Below are positions 25,851-33,124 of a stretch of 64,000 bases of DNA, one piece after another; position 1 is the stretch's first letter; each line of letters opens with the position of its first letter. Position numbers and translations under genes: made by a program. The stretch covers positions 186,001 to 250,000 of the forward strand of contig JAKLIP010000002.1 of the NCBI GenBank assembly GCA_022709545.1, given 5' to 3'. Below the pieces are notes generated by a model. The model saw only the letters and a program-made list of their open reading frames with translations. It searched no databases and was not told where the DNA came from. Origin of the DNA: Patescibacteria group bacterium. Its GTDB lineage: Bacteria; Patescibacteriota; Minisyncoccia; Moranbacterales; GWC2-37-73.

Positions 25851-26507
25851 CTACTTTATGTTTTTTAAAACTTCTCTAAATCTTATATACTCGCTTATTC
25901 TTAAACCATTCCATTTGCCAAGTAATATATTGACCGGTATCGTAAAAAGAACTAACCACGGAAATGCTACTATGCTTTTTATAAGAAATGGCCAGCTTGC
26001 TAAATAGTAACCGGCTATTGAAATTATTAAAGTTTCTGCAGCAAGAATTAAGGCGACTTTATTTCCTTTTTCTATTTGGGTAGCAACAAATTTTTCTACA
26101 ATTGTAATCATTATCAATATAGGAAAAATTGAAACAGAAGCTAAGCCTGTTCTGTGCATAGAGCCTCCAAAACCAAGCATTATCAAAATTGCAACAGCAA
26201 TTATGCTAAGCATTATGGCAACTCTTGGCAGATATAATATACGCAGTTTTTTAAGCATGAAGCGCATAAGCATACCCATTAAGATAACACTTATGAAAAT
26301 TACGAGGCCATACCTGAGTTGTGGCATAGCTAAAAAAGCAAATGTTATAATAGCTGGCGTATAAATTCCAAATGCCTTAATACCAATAACTTGACGAAAA
26401 AAAGCTATGAGAGTGACAACGATAGGCAGCATTAATAATAAGATGACAGTATCAAGAGGCACCCCTTGATTAACAAGGTAGCTTATAAAAGGATTTATGT
26501 TTTGCAT
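25851..26507 (-). CDS. 7TM protein of the inactive-transglutaminase/7TM family
   Basis: A 218-residue integral membrane protein with about six to seven hydrophobic helices. The segment LPIVVTLIAFFRQVIGIKAFGIYTP near residue 27 is characteristic of the 7TM_transglut (UUP1) family. In most bacteria it follows a periplasmic inactive transglutaminase domain; that domain is absent here. Its partner ATP-grasp/retropepsin protein is encoded 4 bases downstream, so it probably anchors or transports the product at the membrane. Confidence 0.8.
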   Translation of the reverse strand: MQNINPFISYLVNQGVPLDTVILLLMLPIVVTLIAFFRQVIGIKAFGIYTPAIITFAFLAMPQLRYGLVIFISVILMGMLMRFMLKKLRILYLPRVAIMLSIIAVAILIMLGFGGSMHRTGLASVSIFPILIMITIVEKFVATQIEKGNKVALILAAETLIISIAGYYLASWPFLIKSIVAFPWLVLFTIPVNILLGKWNGLRISEYIRFREVLKNIK

Positions 26508-26527
26508 AATTTTATTCTAATTTCTAG

Positions 26528-26556
26528 GAATTTGAATTAATTTTAAATTCAAATTC
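26528..26556. repeat. 11-bp AT-rich inverted repeat between ruvC and the 7TM gene
   Basis: GAATTTGAATT (26528-26538) and AATTCAAATTC (26546-26556) are perfect inverted copies around a 7-base loop. There is no T-run on the minus-strand side, so it may be an RNA processing or binding site instead of a terminator. Confidence 0.5.
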
Positions 26557-26560
26557 GTAT

Positions 26561-27082
26561 TTATTTACATTTTATTGATTTCATTTTTCTACTATTCAAA
26601 TGACAGAGAGCAATTGCAATTGCATCGGCTGTATCATCTGGCTTAGGAATGTTCTTAAGCTTTAATACCTCTTTAACCATCGATTGAACCTGCTTTTTTT
26701 CCGCCCGTCCATATCCTGTTAAAGCCTGCTTGACTTGGAGCGGAGTATAACCGCATACGTTAACACGATTTTTTTCCAAAGTCAAGAGTATAGCTCCTCT
26801 GGCCTGGCTGACTTTCATGACTGTTTTTACATTTTTAAAGAAAAACAATTCTTCTACAGACGCTTCATCTGGTTTATATTTTTTTATTATCTGCTCTAAG
26901 TCGCTAGAAACCTCAAGAAGTCTTTCTGCGGTATTATTTTTGGGTGAAGTTGAAATGTGTCCATAAGCCACAGATTCTACATTCCCATTTTTTTCGTCTA
27001 AAACTGCCCAACCAACAGTTGCTGATCCGGGATCGATACCGAGAACTCTTAATTTCTCAATATTTTTTGATTTTTTTTTCAT
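26561..27082 (-). CDS. ruvC: Holliday junction resolvase RuvC
   Basis: A 173-residue endonuclease cutting Holliday junctions. The catalytic acidic residues are visible: VLGIDPGSATVGWAVL near 14, SVEELFFFKN near 75, and the C-terminal KPDDTADAIAIALCH pair near 148. YebC is encoded 11 bases upstream, an order common in bacteria (yebC-ruvC). ruvA and ruvB are elsewhere in the window. Confidence 0.95.
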   Translation of the reverse strand: MKKKSKNIEKLRVLGIDPGSATVGWAVLDEKNGNVESVAYGHISTSPKNNTAERLLEVSSDLEQIIKKYKPDEASVEELFFFKNVKTVMKVSQARGAILLTLEKNRVNVCGYTPLQVKQALTGYGRAEKKQVQSMVKEVLKLKNIPKPDDTADAIAIALCHLNSRKMKSIKCK

Positions 27083-27093
27083 CTGATAAACAA

Positions 27094-27810
27094 TTAAAGA
27101 TTGTCAAAAATTTCTTGTACATCATCATGCTCATCCAATTTTTCCCAAAGATTTTCATAAGCTGTCTTAGCCTCAGGAAGAAGTTCTATTTTTTGCAACG
27201 GCACATAGATCAATCCAGCACCTTCTATTTTAATCCCATTCTTTTCTAAGCTTTCTTTGACATTTTGTAATTCCGTTGTGGCCGTATAAATAATAATAAA
27301 ATCTTTTTCATAAGCCATGTCTTCTGCTCCAGCTTCAATAGCTGCTATTTCAATTTCATCTGAATTTCTATTTTCATTTAAGATTTCAATACTGCCTACT
27401 TGTTTGAACATAAATTTGACACTGCCTTCACTGCCTAGTTTACCTCCCCCTTTAGTGAATAAACTTTTAATTTCACTGAAGGTCCGATTGCGATTATCAG
27501 TAGCCGTCTTGATCAGCATTGCCACATTGCCTGGTCCATAGCCTTCATAAATTACTTCTTCAATTTCCGATCCATCTTTGAGTTCGCCTGTGCCTTTTTT
27601 AATAGCACGTTCGATGGTGTCTTTTGGCATATTGACCGACCGCGCCTGATCAATAGCTAAACGCAAGGAAAAATTATGATCCGGATTGCCGCCACCTTGT
27701 TTGGCGGCAATAGAAATAAGCCGTCCATATTTGGTAAATACGTTCGCTTTCTTGGCATCGTTAACGCCCTTTCTTTGTTTGATTCCTGCCCAATGCGAAT
27801 GTCCGGACAT
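27094..27810 (-). CDS. yebC: YebC/PmpR family DNA-binding or translation factor
   Basis: A 238-residue YebC-family protein, opening with the diagnostic MSGHSHWAGIKQRKG and continuing ARSVNMPKDTIERAIKKGTG and YEGYGPGNVAMLIK. Family members have been described as transcription regulators and, more recently, as aids to translating proline-rich stretches. The latter would fit proteins with proline runs such as the one encoded at 60775. It has its own promoter (27841-27869). Confidence 0.95.
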   Translation of the reverse strand: MSGHSHWAGIKQRKGVNDAKKANVFTKYGRLISIAAKQGGGNPDHNFSLRLAIDQARSVNMPKDTIERAIKKGTGELKDGSEIEEVIYEGYGPGNVAMLIKTATDNRNRTFSEIKSLFTKGGGKLGSEGSVKFMFKQVGSIEILNENRNSDEIEIAAIEAGAEDMAYEKDFIIIYTATTELQNVKESLEKNGIKIEGAGLIYVPLQKIELLPEAKTAYENLWEKLDEHDDVQEIFDNL

Positions 27811-27840
27811 AGATTTATTTTTTATATTTTATACAAACTA

Positions 27841-27869
27841 ATATTATCACTCATAAAAATCTATTTCAA
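27841..27869 (-). promoter_or_regulatory. promoter of yebC-ruvC
   Basis: Minus strand TTGAAA (27864-27869) and TAATAT (27841-27846) with a 17-base spacer, giving a leader of about 25 nt to the yebC ATG at 27810. Confidence 0.6.
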
Positions 27870-27976
27870 GGTAAACATCTTATAATTTTGTAATAATCTG
27901 TTTTAAATATTGTATTAAGCTAAAACGGACATAAATAGAAAAGTTCTTTTAATTTTAAAGAGAAAGGAGTTGAAAA

Positions 27977-28210
27977 ATGAGAGAAAAATTGGAAAGACTA
28001 AGATCTATTTTAAACTCAATTATTAAATGGATTCCCAATGACATCAAGCCTGAATACGAAAAACTTCTGCCTTCAGAAGCAAGGTTTCTTAATTTTGGAG
28101 AAAAAATGAATTTATATTCTTTTGCCCAAAAAGCTCACGATTACATACCCAAAGATAATTGGCACTCAATTGGAGAACTTATCAGAATAGTAGATGAAAT
28201 AACCACGTAA
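27977..28210 (+). CDS. small hypothetical protein
   Basis: A 77-residue soluble, mainly helical protein with no domain I recognise. It has a strong ribosome binding site (AGAAAGGAG, 8 bases before the ATG) and a terminator after the stop, so it is very probably a real single-gene unit. Its sequence (LNFGEKMNLYSFAQKAHDYIP) offers no functional clue. Confidence 0.65.
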   Translation: MREKLERLRSILNSIIKWIPNDIKPEYEKLLPSEARFLNFGEKMNLYSFAQKAHDYIPKDNWHSIGELIRIVDEITT

Positions 28211-28246
28211 TATGGCAAGAAGGTTTAGCGTAACTTCTATTGTCCT

Positions 28247-28284
28247 GCCCGCCATAGCTTATGCAAGTGAAGGTGGGCTTTTTT
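28247..28284 (+). terminator. terminator with REP-like GCCCGCC palindrome
   Basis: GCCCGCC (28247-28253) and GGTGGGC (28272-28278) pair with one G-U, followed by TTTTTT (28279-28284). The hairpin is GC-rich against its AT-rich surroundings, and its CCATAGCTTATGC loop resembles a dispersed palindrome I recall from other bacterial genomes. Confidence 0.75.
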
Positions 28285-28353
28285 GTAAAGCTCGTAATTA
28301 TTTATGATTTTTACTTAGAGAAAATAAAAGCATCTTTTTTAGATAAGCTTTTT

Positions 28354-30297
28354 TCAGTTTAGGAAAAAGTTTATTATAAAATTTAATTTTAAATTTATTA
28401 CCGTAAATAAATCTTTTATAAAAATAATCATGTAATGAGATTGCCTTGGTAGTTCTGCCGTGAAAAAATAAGTACCATCAATTTCTCTGACTGTTTCTTC
28501 GCCTAAAACACGCGGATAATTATTTGATAATTCTATTTTGAATATTTTTTTATTGTTTGAAACCAATTTATTTTCTCTTTCAAACATCGGCTTTGAAATA
28601 ATATCTGCTTCTGAAATATTTTCCATATCATCACTTCCATTTATATTTATATCTTCCTGCTCGCTATTTATTGCTTCCTGATTACTGCTTTCTACCTGCT
28701 TATTACTACCAACCCATATCCATCCGCCTTTACTTTTTGTATAAATTTCTCCTTCCTTAATAGAGTCATTTTTCTTTTTATATTTTAAATCATAGGCAAC
28801 TTTTCCGTCCGGATAGCGAAGTTCTATTTCGTTTTTCGTATTATTCAAAGTAAATTTGGAAATTTCACGGGTAATTTCTCTGCTTTTTCCAGCTTTAATT
28901 TCAAAATCGATCGAAATAGGATGATTAATGAGTTTTTTCCAGCCCGTCGCTATACTCCAGCCATTGAGGTTTATTTTCTTCTTAGATTTGTTCTCTACCG
29001 TAATAGTTTCATTTTCCGTATCGCTACCTATGGGATTAGCATTAACCGAAATAATTTTAACTTCCGGATGTTTCATTTTCACGACTTCTATAGTAAATTT
29101 TTCTATCCTGTCTTCGCTGCCCTCTGAATATTTTACACTGCCTTCATATTTTCCAGCTTTTTTATATTTATGTTTTGTTTTTTTAAGATAGCTCTTATGT
29201 CCGTCTCCAAAGTCCCATGTCACTTTAGCTTTTTTGGAAAGTCTACCAATTTTAAAATTAGCATACACATTCACATATATATTTTCGTCAATATCCGGCT
29301 TTCCCTTGTGAATTTTTTCAAATTTATTTTCTTCTCCCGGAGTCAGAAACTTGCTCCAATGCCATTCATTCCCATCAAAGCTATATGAAATACCCTTTTT
29401 ACTGCCAGAATACGAGACTTCAAAAATATCTTTTTTATTTGGGTCAAAAAGCACTAAATTTTCATCTCCACTATTGTTTAGCGCAAATTTAAAATCTGAT
29501 TTATAAATTACAAAATATTCTTCCGGCTCCATGTAATCGGCTGATAAAAAAACATATTCGCCTGATTTTGATGCGTCATGTAAAGACCAACCCTTAAGAT
29601 TAATTTTTTCATCCGAATTATTGTAAAATTCAATATATTCTTCATCACCGTCTTCTGGATTAGGCAATAACTCACTAATTTGAAGCTTATTTGAATATTC
29701 AACAGACACAGGATCTTCTTTTTTGCATAAAGACAATTCTGCTTCATTTACAATTGAAGAGTTTTTAGGTAAATAATTTATCTCCGTTGAAAAATCACCA
29801 TCCGCATCTTTTTTAAGAACTTGGGATTTAAGTAAGTTTTCAGAATAAAAATAGCTCCCAAAAAATGGATTTGAATTAATTCCCCAGGTTATTGAATCAG
29901 TAATTTTATCGTCATTAAATAAGGCAATGCTATAGTTATCCGATAAGATAGATACTGTTGACTGATCAGCTCGTACTGTTTCAGAAAATCCTGAATTGCT
30001 CCAGAGAAAATAGCTTTTTGCTTTAATAACTGTTCCATGACTTATAACCTTTATTGATGATTCGGTTCCAGAAGCCGTTCTTTTTATTATTTTCCAATCG
30101 GAGATATTAATGTCATTACAACTTGGATTATATATTTCTATGAAATCATCGTTGGCATTATTTCCTTTAGTTTGCACAGCGCTTATTATAGGATTTTCGT
30201 TGGCAAAACATGAATAATTAAAAACAAAAAAAGCTGCCGGTATAATTAGCAGTATGCAAAAAAAATATGCTATTTTTATTTTTCTTTTTGTTTTCAC
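28354..30297 (-). CDS. secreted lamin-tail/PKD-domain surface protein
   Basis: A 647-residue exported protein. A signal peptide or anchor covers about 8-32. Lamin-tail domains (LTD, small Ig-like beta sandwiches) begin near 33 (PIISAVQTKGNNANDDFIEIYNP), 200 (LQISELLPNPEDGDEEYIEFYNN) and 415 (VKIISVNANPIGSDTENETITV). A PKD-like domain lies at about 345-410 (VTWDFGDGHKSYLKK). A Ser/Asn/Glu-rich linker leads to a C-terminal hydrophobic segment. Proteins of this build are common in CPR genomes and are thought to be cell-surface structures. No enzymatic domain is present. Confidence 0.8.
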   Translation of the reverse strand: MKTKRKIKIAYFFCILLIIPAAFFVFNYSCFANENPIISAVQTKGNNANDDFIEIYNPSCNDINISDWKIIKRTASGTESSIKVISHGTVIKAKSYFLWSNSGFSETVRADQSTVSILSDNYSIALFNDDKITDSITWGINSNPFFGSYFYSENLLKSQVLKKDADGDFSTEINYLPKNSSIVNEAELSLCKKEDPVSVEYSNKLQISELLPNPEDGDEEYIEFYNNSDEKINLKGWSLHDASKSGEYVFLSADYMEPEEYFVIYKSDFKFALNNSGDENLVLFDPNKKDIFEVSYSGSKKGISYSFDGNEWHWSKFLTPGEENKFEKIHKGKPDIDENIYVNVYANFKIGRLSKKAKVTWDFGDGHKSYLKKTKHKYKKAGKYEGSVKYSEGSEDRIEKFTIEVVKMKHPEVKIISVNANPIGSDTENETITVENKSKKKINLNGWSIATGWKKLINHPISIDFEIKAGKSREITREISKFTLNNTKNEIELRYPDGKVAYDLKYKKKNDSIKEGEIYTKSKGGWIWVGSNKQVESSNQEAINSEQEDININGSDDMENISEADIISKPMFERENKLVSNNKKIFKIELSNNYPRVLGEETVREIDGTYFFTAELPRQSHYMIIFIKDLFTVINLKLNFIINFFLN

Positions 30298-30321
30298 CCG
30301 AATTTTATTCAGTTTACTTTC

Positions 30322-30891
30322 CTAATTTGCTTTGAGCATTTCCTCTATTTCATTTTTGGAATGTTCTTCACACTGCTTTTGCAAGCTCATTATAAGATTT
30401 TTAATATCATATGGATTAGAAATCGTAAGAAAAATAAATTCCCTTTCTTCTCCTGCTGTTTGAACTCTTACATCACCGTAATTAAGAACAGTAGGTATGA
30501 ATCCAACAACTTTCGTGGTAACATCCTGGATTTTTTGGAATCTAAGTTCACTAACTTCACGGGAAAACATCCCTTTTTGTTCTATATTTATAATCCGCTC
30601 AGATGTTATTATCCAAATATCGAAATAATAATCTATCCAAATCATGAATCCATAAAGCCAAATTGCAAGTATAAAAAAATTTTGAGCAAAAAGAATGACT
30701 GATTTGTCAACTTTTTCAAGAAAGTTTGGAAAAAAAACAGGAGCAAAAAAAGAACTAGCCACAAAAGCAGACGCTACTAGAATTAAAATGAAGAATTGCT
30801 GAAAAAGATAAAACCAGTTGCGGTGAAGAACTTTGATAATTTTTTCATCTTGACGTAAATCTTTAAAATTATATTTTGGAAATCCATCCAT
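30322..30891 (-). CDS. PH-domain (bPH2/YdbT-like) membrane protein
   Basis: A 189-residue protein with two transmembrane helices (about 30-52 and 68-88) followed by a bacterial pleckstrin-like domain (WIITSERIINIEQKGMFSREVSELRFQKIQDV). Such proteins are widespread membrane proteins of unknown function. It lies 24 bases upstream of the lamin-tail gene and shares its transcript direction, as does the small membrane gene before it. Confidence 0.8.
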   Translation of the reverse strand: MDGFPKYNFKDLRQDEKIIKVLHRNWFYLFQQFFILILVASAFVASSFFAPVFFPNFLEKVDKSVILFAQNFFILAIWLYGFMIWIDYYFDIWIITSERIINIEQKGMFSREVSELRFQKIQDVTTKVVGFIPTVLNYGDVRVQTAGEEREFIFLTISNPYDIKNLIMSLQKQCEEHSKNEIEEMLKAN

Positions 30892-30933
30892 AATGGAAAA
30901 TTTAAAAAAATATTTGTTAATTTGAATAAAAAA

Positions 30934-31155
30934 CTATTTTATAATATCTGAAAAAACATTTTCGAGCGGTATTGAAAAAAACAATGCAAGATTTGTAAAT
31001 AAAAGGACCGCTGACACTGGAACAAATATTACAAGTGTTATTATTTTAGAGACCTGGGTATATGAATAAAAAACAATATGAAAAACGATAAAAATACTCA
31101 TTAAAAACATAACGAAAAAGACAAGAAAATATAATATCTGAAAAATTGCAATCAT
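30934..31155 (-). CDS. small two-helix membrane protein
   Basis: A 73-residue protein that is almost entirely hydrophobic, with two predicted membrane helices (about 5-30 and 38-62) and a short polar tail. No family is recognised. It lies between ruvB and the PH-domain gene on the same strand. Confidence 0.55.
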   Translation of the reverse strand: MIAIFQILYFLVFFVMFLMSIFIVFHIVFYSYTQVSKIITLVIFVPVSAVLLFTNLALFFSIPLENVFSDIIK

Positions 31156-31210
31156 AATTTAACAATTTATAAAGTTATTATATATTATTTTTCACCAAAA
31201 ATAAAGAAAA

Positions 31211-32221
31211 TTAAAGCAATTTTTCTTGACTATCTTTTGGGATAGGAAAACCTAAATGTTCATAAGCCAGATTAGTTGCTATCCTTCCTCTGGGCGTACG
31301 GGCTAAAAATCCTAGCTGGATTAAAAATGGTTCATAAACATCTTCTATAGTTTCAATTTCTTCAGATGTAGCCGCTGCAATTGTTTGTATGCCTACCGGG
31401 CCACCGTTAAATTTTTTTATGATAGTTTCTAAGATGTGACGGTCGGTCGGTTCCAAACCCAATTCATCTATTTCCATCATAGCTAAAGCCTTTCTTGCCA
31501 CAATTGAATCTATTATTTTATGATCTTTTATTTGGGCAAAGTCACGCACTCTTTTTATCATCCTGTTGCCTACACGTGGCGTCCGGCGGCTGGATTTAGC
31601 TATTTCTTTAGCACCGCTTTCATCTATGTTCACACCCAATATTTTTCCGCTACGATTAATAATCTGCTTCATCTCATCTTCGTCGTAAAATTCCAAGCGA
31701 TGGATAGCTCCAAATCTGTTTCGGAGTGGATTCGAAATTGATCCAAGCTTAGTTGTTGCTCCGATAAGAGTGAATTTTGGAAGATCAAGCTGCAATGTCC
31801 TGGCAGAAGGACCCTTACCAATAATCACATCCAGCTTATAGTCTTCCATAGCAGGATAAAGAACTTCTTCGATAAGCTTATTTAACCTGTGTATTTCATC
31901 AATGAAAAGAACGTCGCCATCCTGTAAATTTGTCAGTATTGATCCTAAGTCTCCTACTTTTTCAATAGCAGGACCAGATGTTACTCTTATTTTTACTCCC
32001 ATTTCATTGGCAATAATATGCGCCAAAGTAGTTTTTCCTAACCCAGCTGGTCCATATAATAAAACATGTTCGATTGGTTCTCCTCTTTTCTTGGCAGCAT
32101 CAAGGAACATTTGCAGATTTTTGCGAATTTTCTGTTGTCCTACATATTCCGAAAGTCTCTGTGGACGAAGTGTCGTATCTAAATTTTTGTCCTCTTCCTG
32201 CTCATTTGAGGTTGTAATCAT
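31211..32221 (-). CDS. ruvB: Holliday junction branch migration ATPase RuvB
   Basis: A 336-residue AAA+ motor for branch migration. Walker A is [14 protein letters not shown] near 54-67 and Walker [11 protein letters not shown] near 104-113. Sensor and arginine-finger regions are in place ([15 protein letters not shown]), and the C-terminal winged helix has [11 protein letters not shown] and RTPRGR. Length and motifs are fully normal. Confidence 0.97.
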   Translation of the reverse strand: MITTSNEQEEDKNLDTTLRPQRLSEYVGQQKIRKNLQMFLDAAKKRGEPIEHVLLYGPAGLGKTTLAHIIANEMGVKIRVTSGPAIEKVGDLGSILTNLQDGDVLFIDEIHRLNKLIEEVLYPAMEDYKLDVIIGKGPSARTLQLDLPKFTLIGATTKLGSISNPLRNRFGAIHRLEFYDEDEMKQIINRSGKILGVNIDESGAKEIAKSSRRTPRVGNRMIKRVRDFAQIKDHKIIDSIVARKALAMMEIDELGLEPTDRHILETIIKKFNGGPVGIQTIAAATSEEIETIEDVYEPFLIQLGFLARTPRGRIATNLAYEHLGFPIPKDSQEKLL

Positions 32222-32402
32222 ATATTTTGAAAAAAATCACTTATTCTGGCGTATTATATAGTATAGTTATAGTAAGCTATCTTATTGCCTTTTACGCTAA
32301 TTTTCGCTTTCTATAAGTTTATTTTAGCACGGCTTGACCCCTAAACCAAGTTTTCGACATTTCCGTTAATATTATACCATGATTACAAAATTTAGCGTGG
32401 AG

Positions 32403-32431
32403 TTGACAAAAAAACAAAGCTGTGCTAAACT
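32403..32431 (+). promoter_or_regulatory. promoter of the structured leader and 106-aa gene
   Basis: TTGACA (32403-32408) and TAAACT (32426-32431) with an exact 17-base spacer. The upstream stretch 32222-32402 is AT-rich, and I see no other feature in it. Confidence 0.75.
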
Positions 32432-32437
32432 CTAAAA

Positions 32438-32633
32438 TCAACGAAAAAATACTTATCTCTTGTTGTTTTTATTGACCTGTAGGCAGTTGGGGGCTTCTAT
32501 CTTTTGTCCTCAATTTGGGAACTTTTTTGCCAAGATATGGGCTTTGCGGTTTCGGCTGCGGAGTTCCTCGACACTGTTCCTTCCCCGAAGGATCCGTCTT
32601 TTGGGACTTGTCTACAGATCAATAAAAACAAAA
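32438..32633 (+). ncRNA. structured leader or independent RNA with long closing stem
   Basis: About 190 nt, relatively GC-rich, between a strong promoter and the 106-aa gene. The ends (about 32468-32484 and 32613-32629) form a near-perfect closing stem: TTTTTATTGACCTGTAG opposite CTACAGATCAATAAAAA, one mismatch. Inside are the hairpin CCTTC/GAAGG and a larger stem (GGAACT/AGTTCC). A closing stem with internal bubbles and about 190 nt resembles the build of 6S RNA, but no family-specific sequence was recognised. It could also be a riboswitch or cis-regulator for the 106-aa gene. Confidence 0.5.
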
Positions 32634-32652
32634 AACAAGGGAGGGGGAGAAA

Positions 32653-32973
32653 ATGATATTTACAAATGAGGGATACAAAAATATAATCCGGAAGTTCATG
32701 CCCGGATTTGATTTTAAGAAAGAACGGAGTCGAAAGGAGATGAACTCAATTAGGAGGATCATTGACGTGAAAATAGACCGAGAGAGAAAAGAAAAAGGAG
32801 AAAATTTCAGACTCTCTTCCGTCAAGGAGAAAGCTCTGGCTCCCGGAATGAAAGTAAATATCAAAGGAGAGAAATCTCCAATGACCATAAAATCCATCGG
32901 CAAGTCTGGATATATCCAATTTGTCGAACGGAGAGGATCATTTAACCCAACCTGGGCTGAACCTACCAAGTAG
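32653..32973 (+). CDS. small basic protein with SH3-like tail
   Basis: A 106-residue, very basic protein. The first 65 residues are helical and charged. The rest (LAPGMKVNIKGEKSPMTIKSIG) resembles a small SH3-like barrel. The ribosome binding site is unusually strong (AAGGGAGGGGG just before the ATG). It lies downstream of a structured RNA and ahead of a hairpin at 32978. The function is unknown; binding to nucleic acid is plausible from charge only. Confidence 0.6.
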   Translation: MIFTNEGYKNIIRKFMPGFDFKKERSRKEMNSIRRIIDVKIDRERKEKGENFRLSSVKEKALAPGMKVNIKGEKSPMTIKSIGKSGYIQFVERRGSFNPTWAEPTK

Positions 32974-32977
32974 AACA

Positions 32978-33006
32978 AAGGCAGAGCGAGATATTCGCCC
33001 TGCCTT
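32978..33006 (+). terminator. hairpin after the 106-aa gene
   Basis: AAGGCAG (32978-32984) with CTGCCTT (33000-33006), extended inward by GCGA/TCGC past one mismatch, makes a strong 11-bp stem 4 bases beyond the stop codon. The following T-tract is weak (AAATCTTTT). Confidence 0.6.
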
Positions 33007-33021
33007 AAATCTTTTATGCTT

Positions 33022-33056
33022 AAAAAAGGCAGATGATTGAAAAATCCCTGCCTTTT
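33022..33056 (-). terminator. terminator of the double GspE gene
   Basis: AAAAGGCAG (33024-33032) and CTGCCTTTT (33048-33056) form a 9-bp stem. On the minus strand it is followed by TTTTTT, as expected for a terminator of the gene ending at 33125. Its stem repeats the GGCAG/CTGCC sequence of the neighbouring plus-strand hairpin. Confidence 0.65.
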
Positions 33057-33124
33057 AAAATTGTCGAAAAAATTGTATTTTATATTTTCTAAAAAGCTAA
33101 TGAAGCTAACGCCTAAAAAGCTAT

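Noticed and set aside
32438-32633. Firm assignment of the leader RNA as 6S RNA
   Set aside because: Size and closing stem fit, but I could not identify the conserved bubble sequence; kept as a structured RNA of unknown class.
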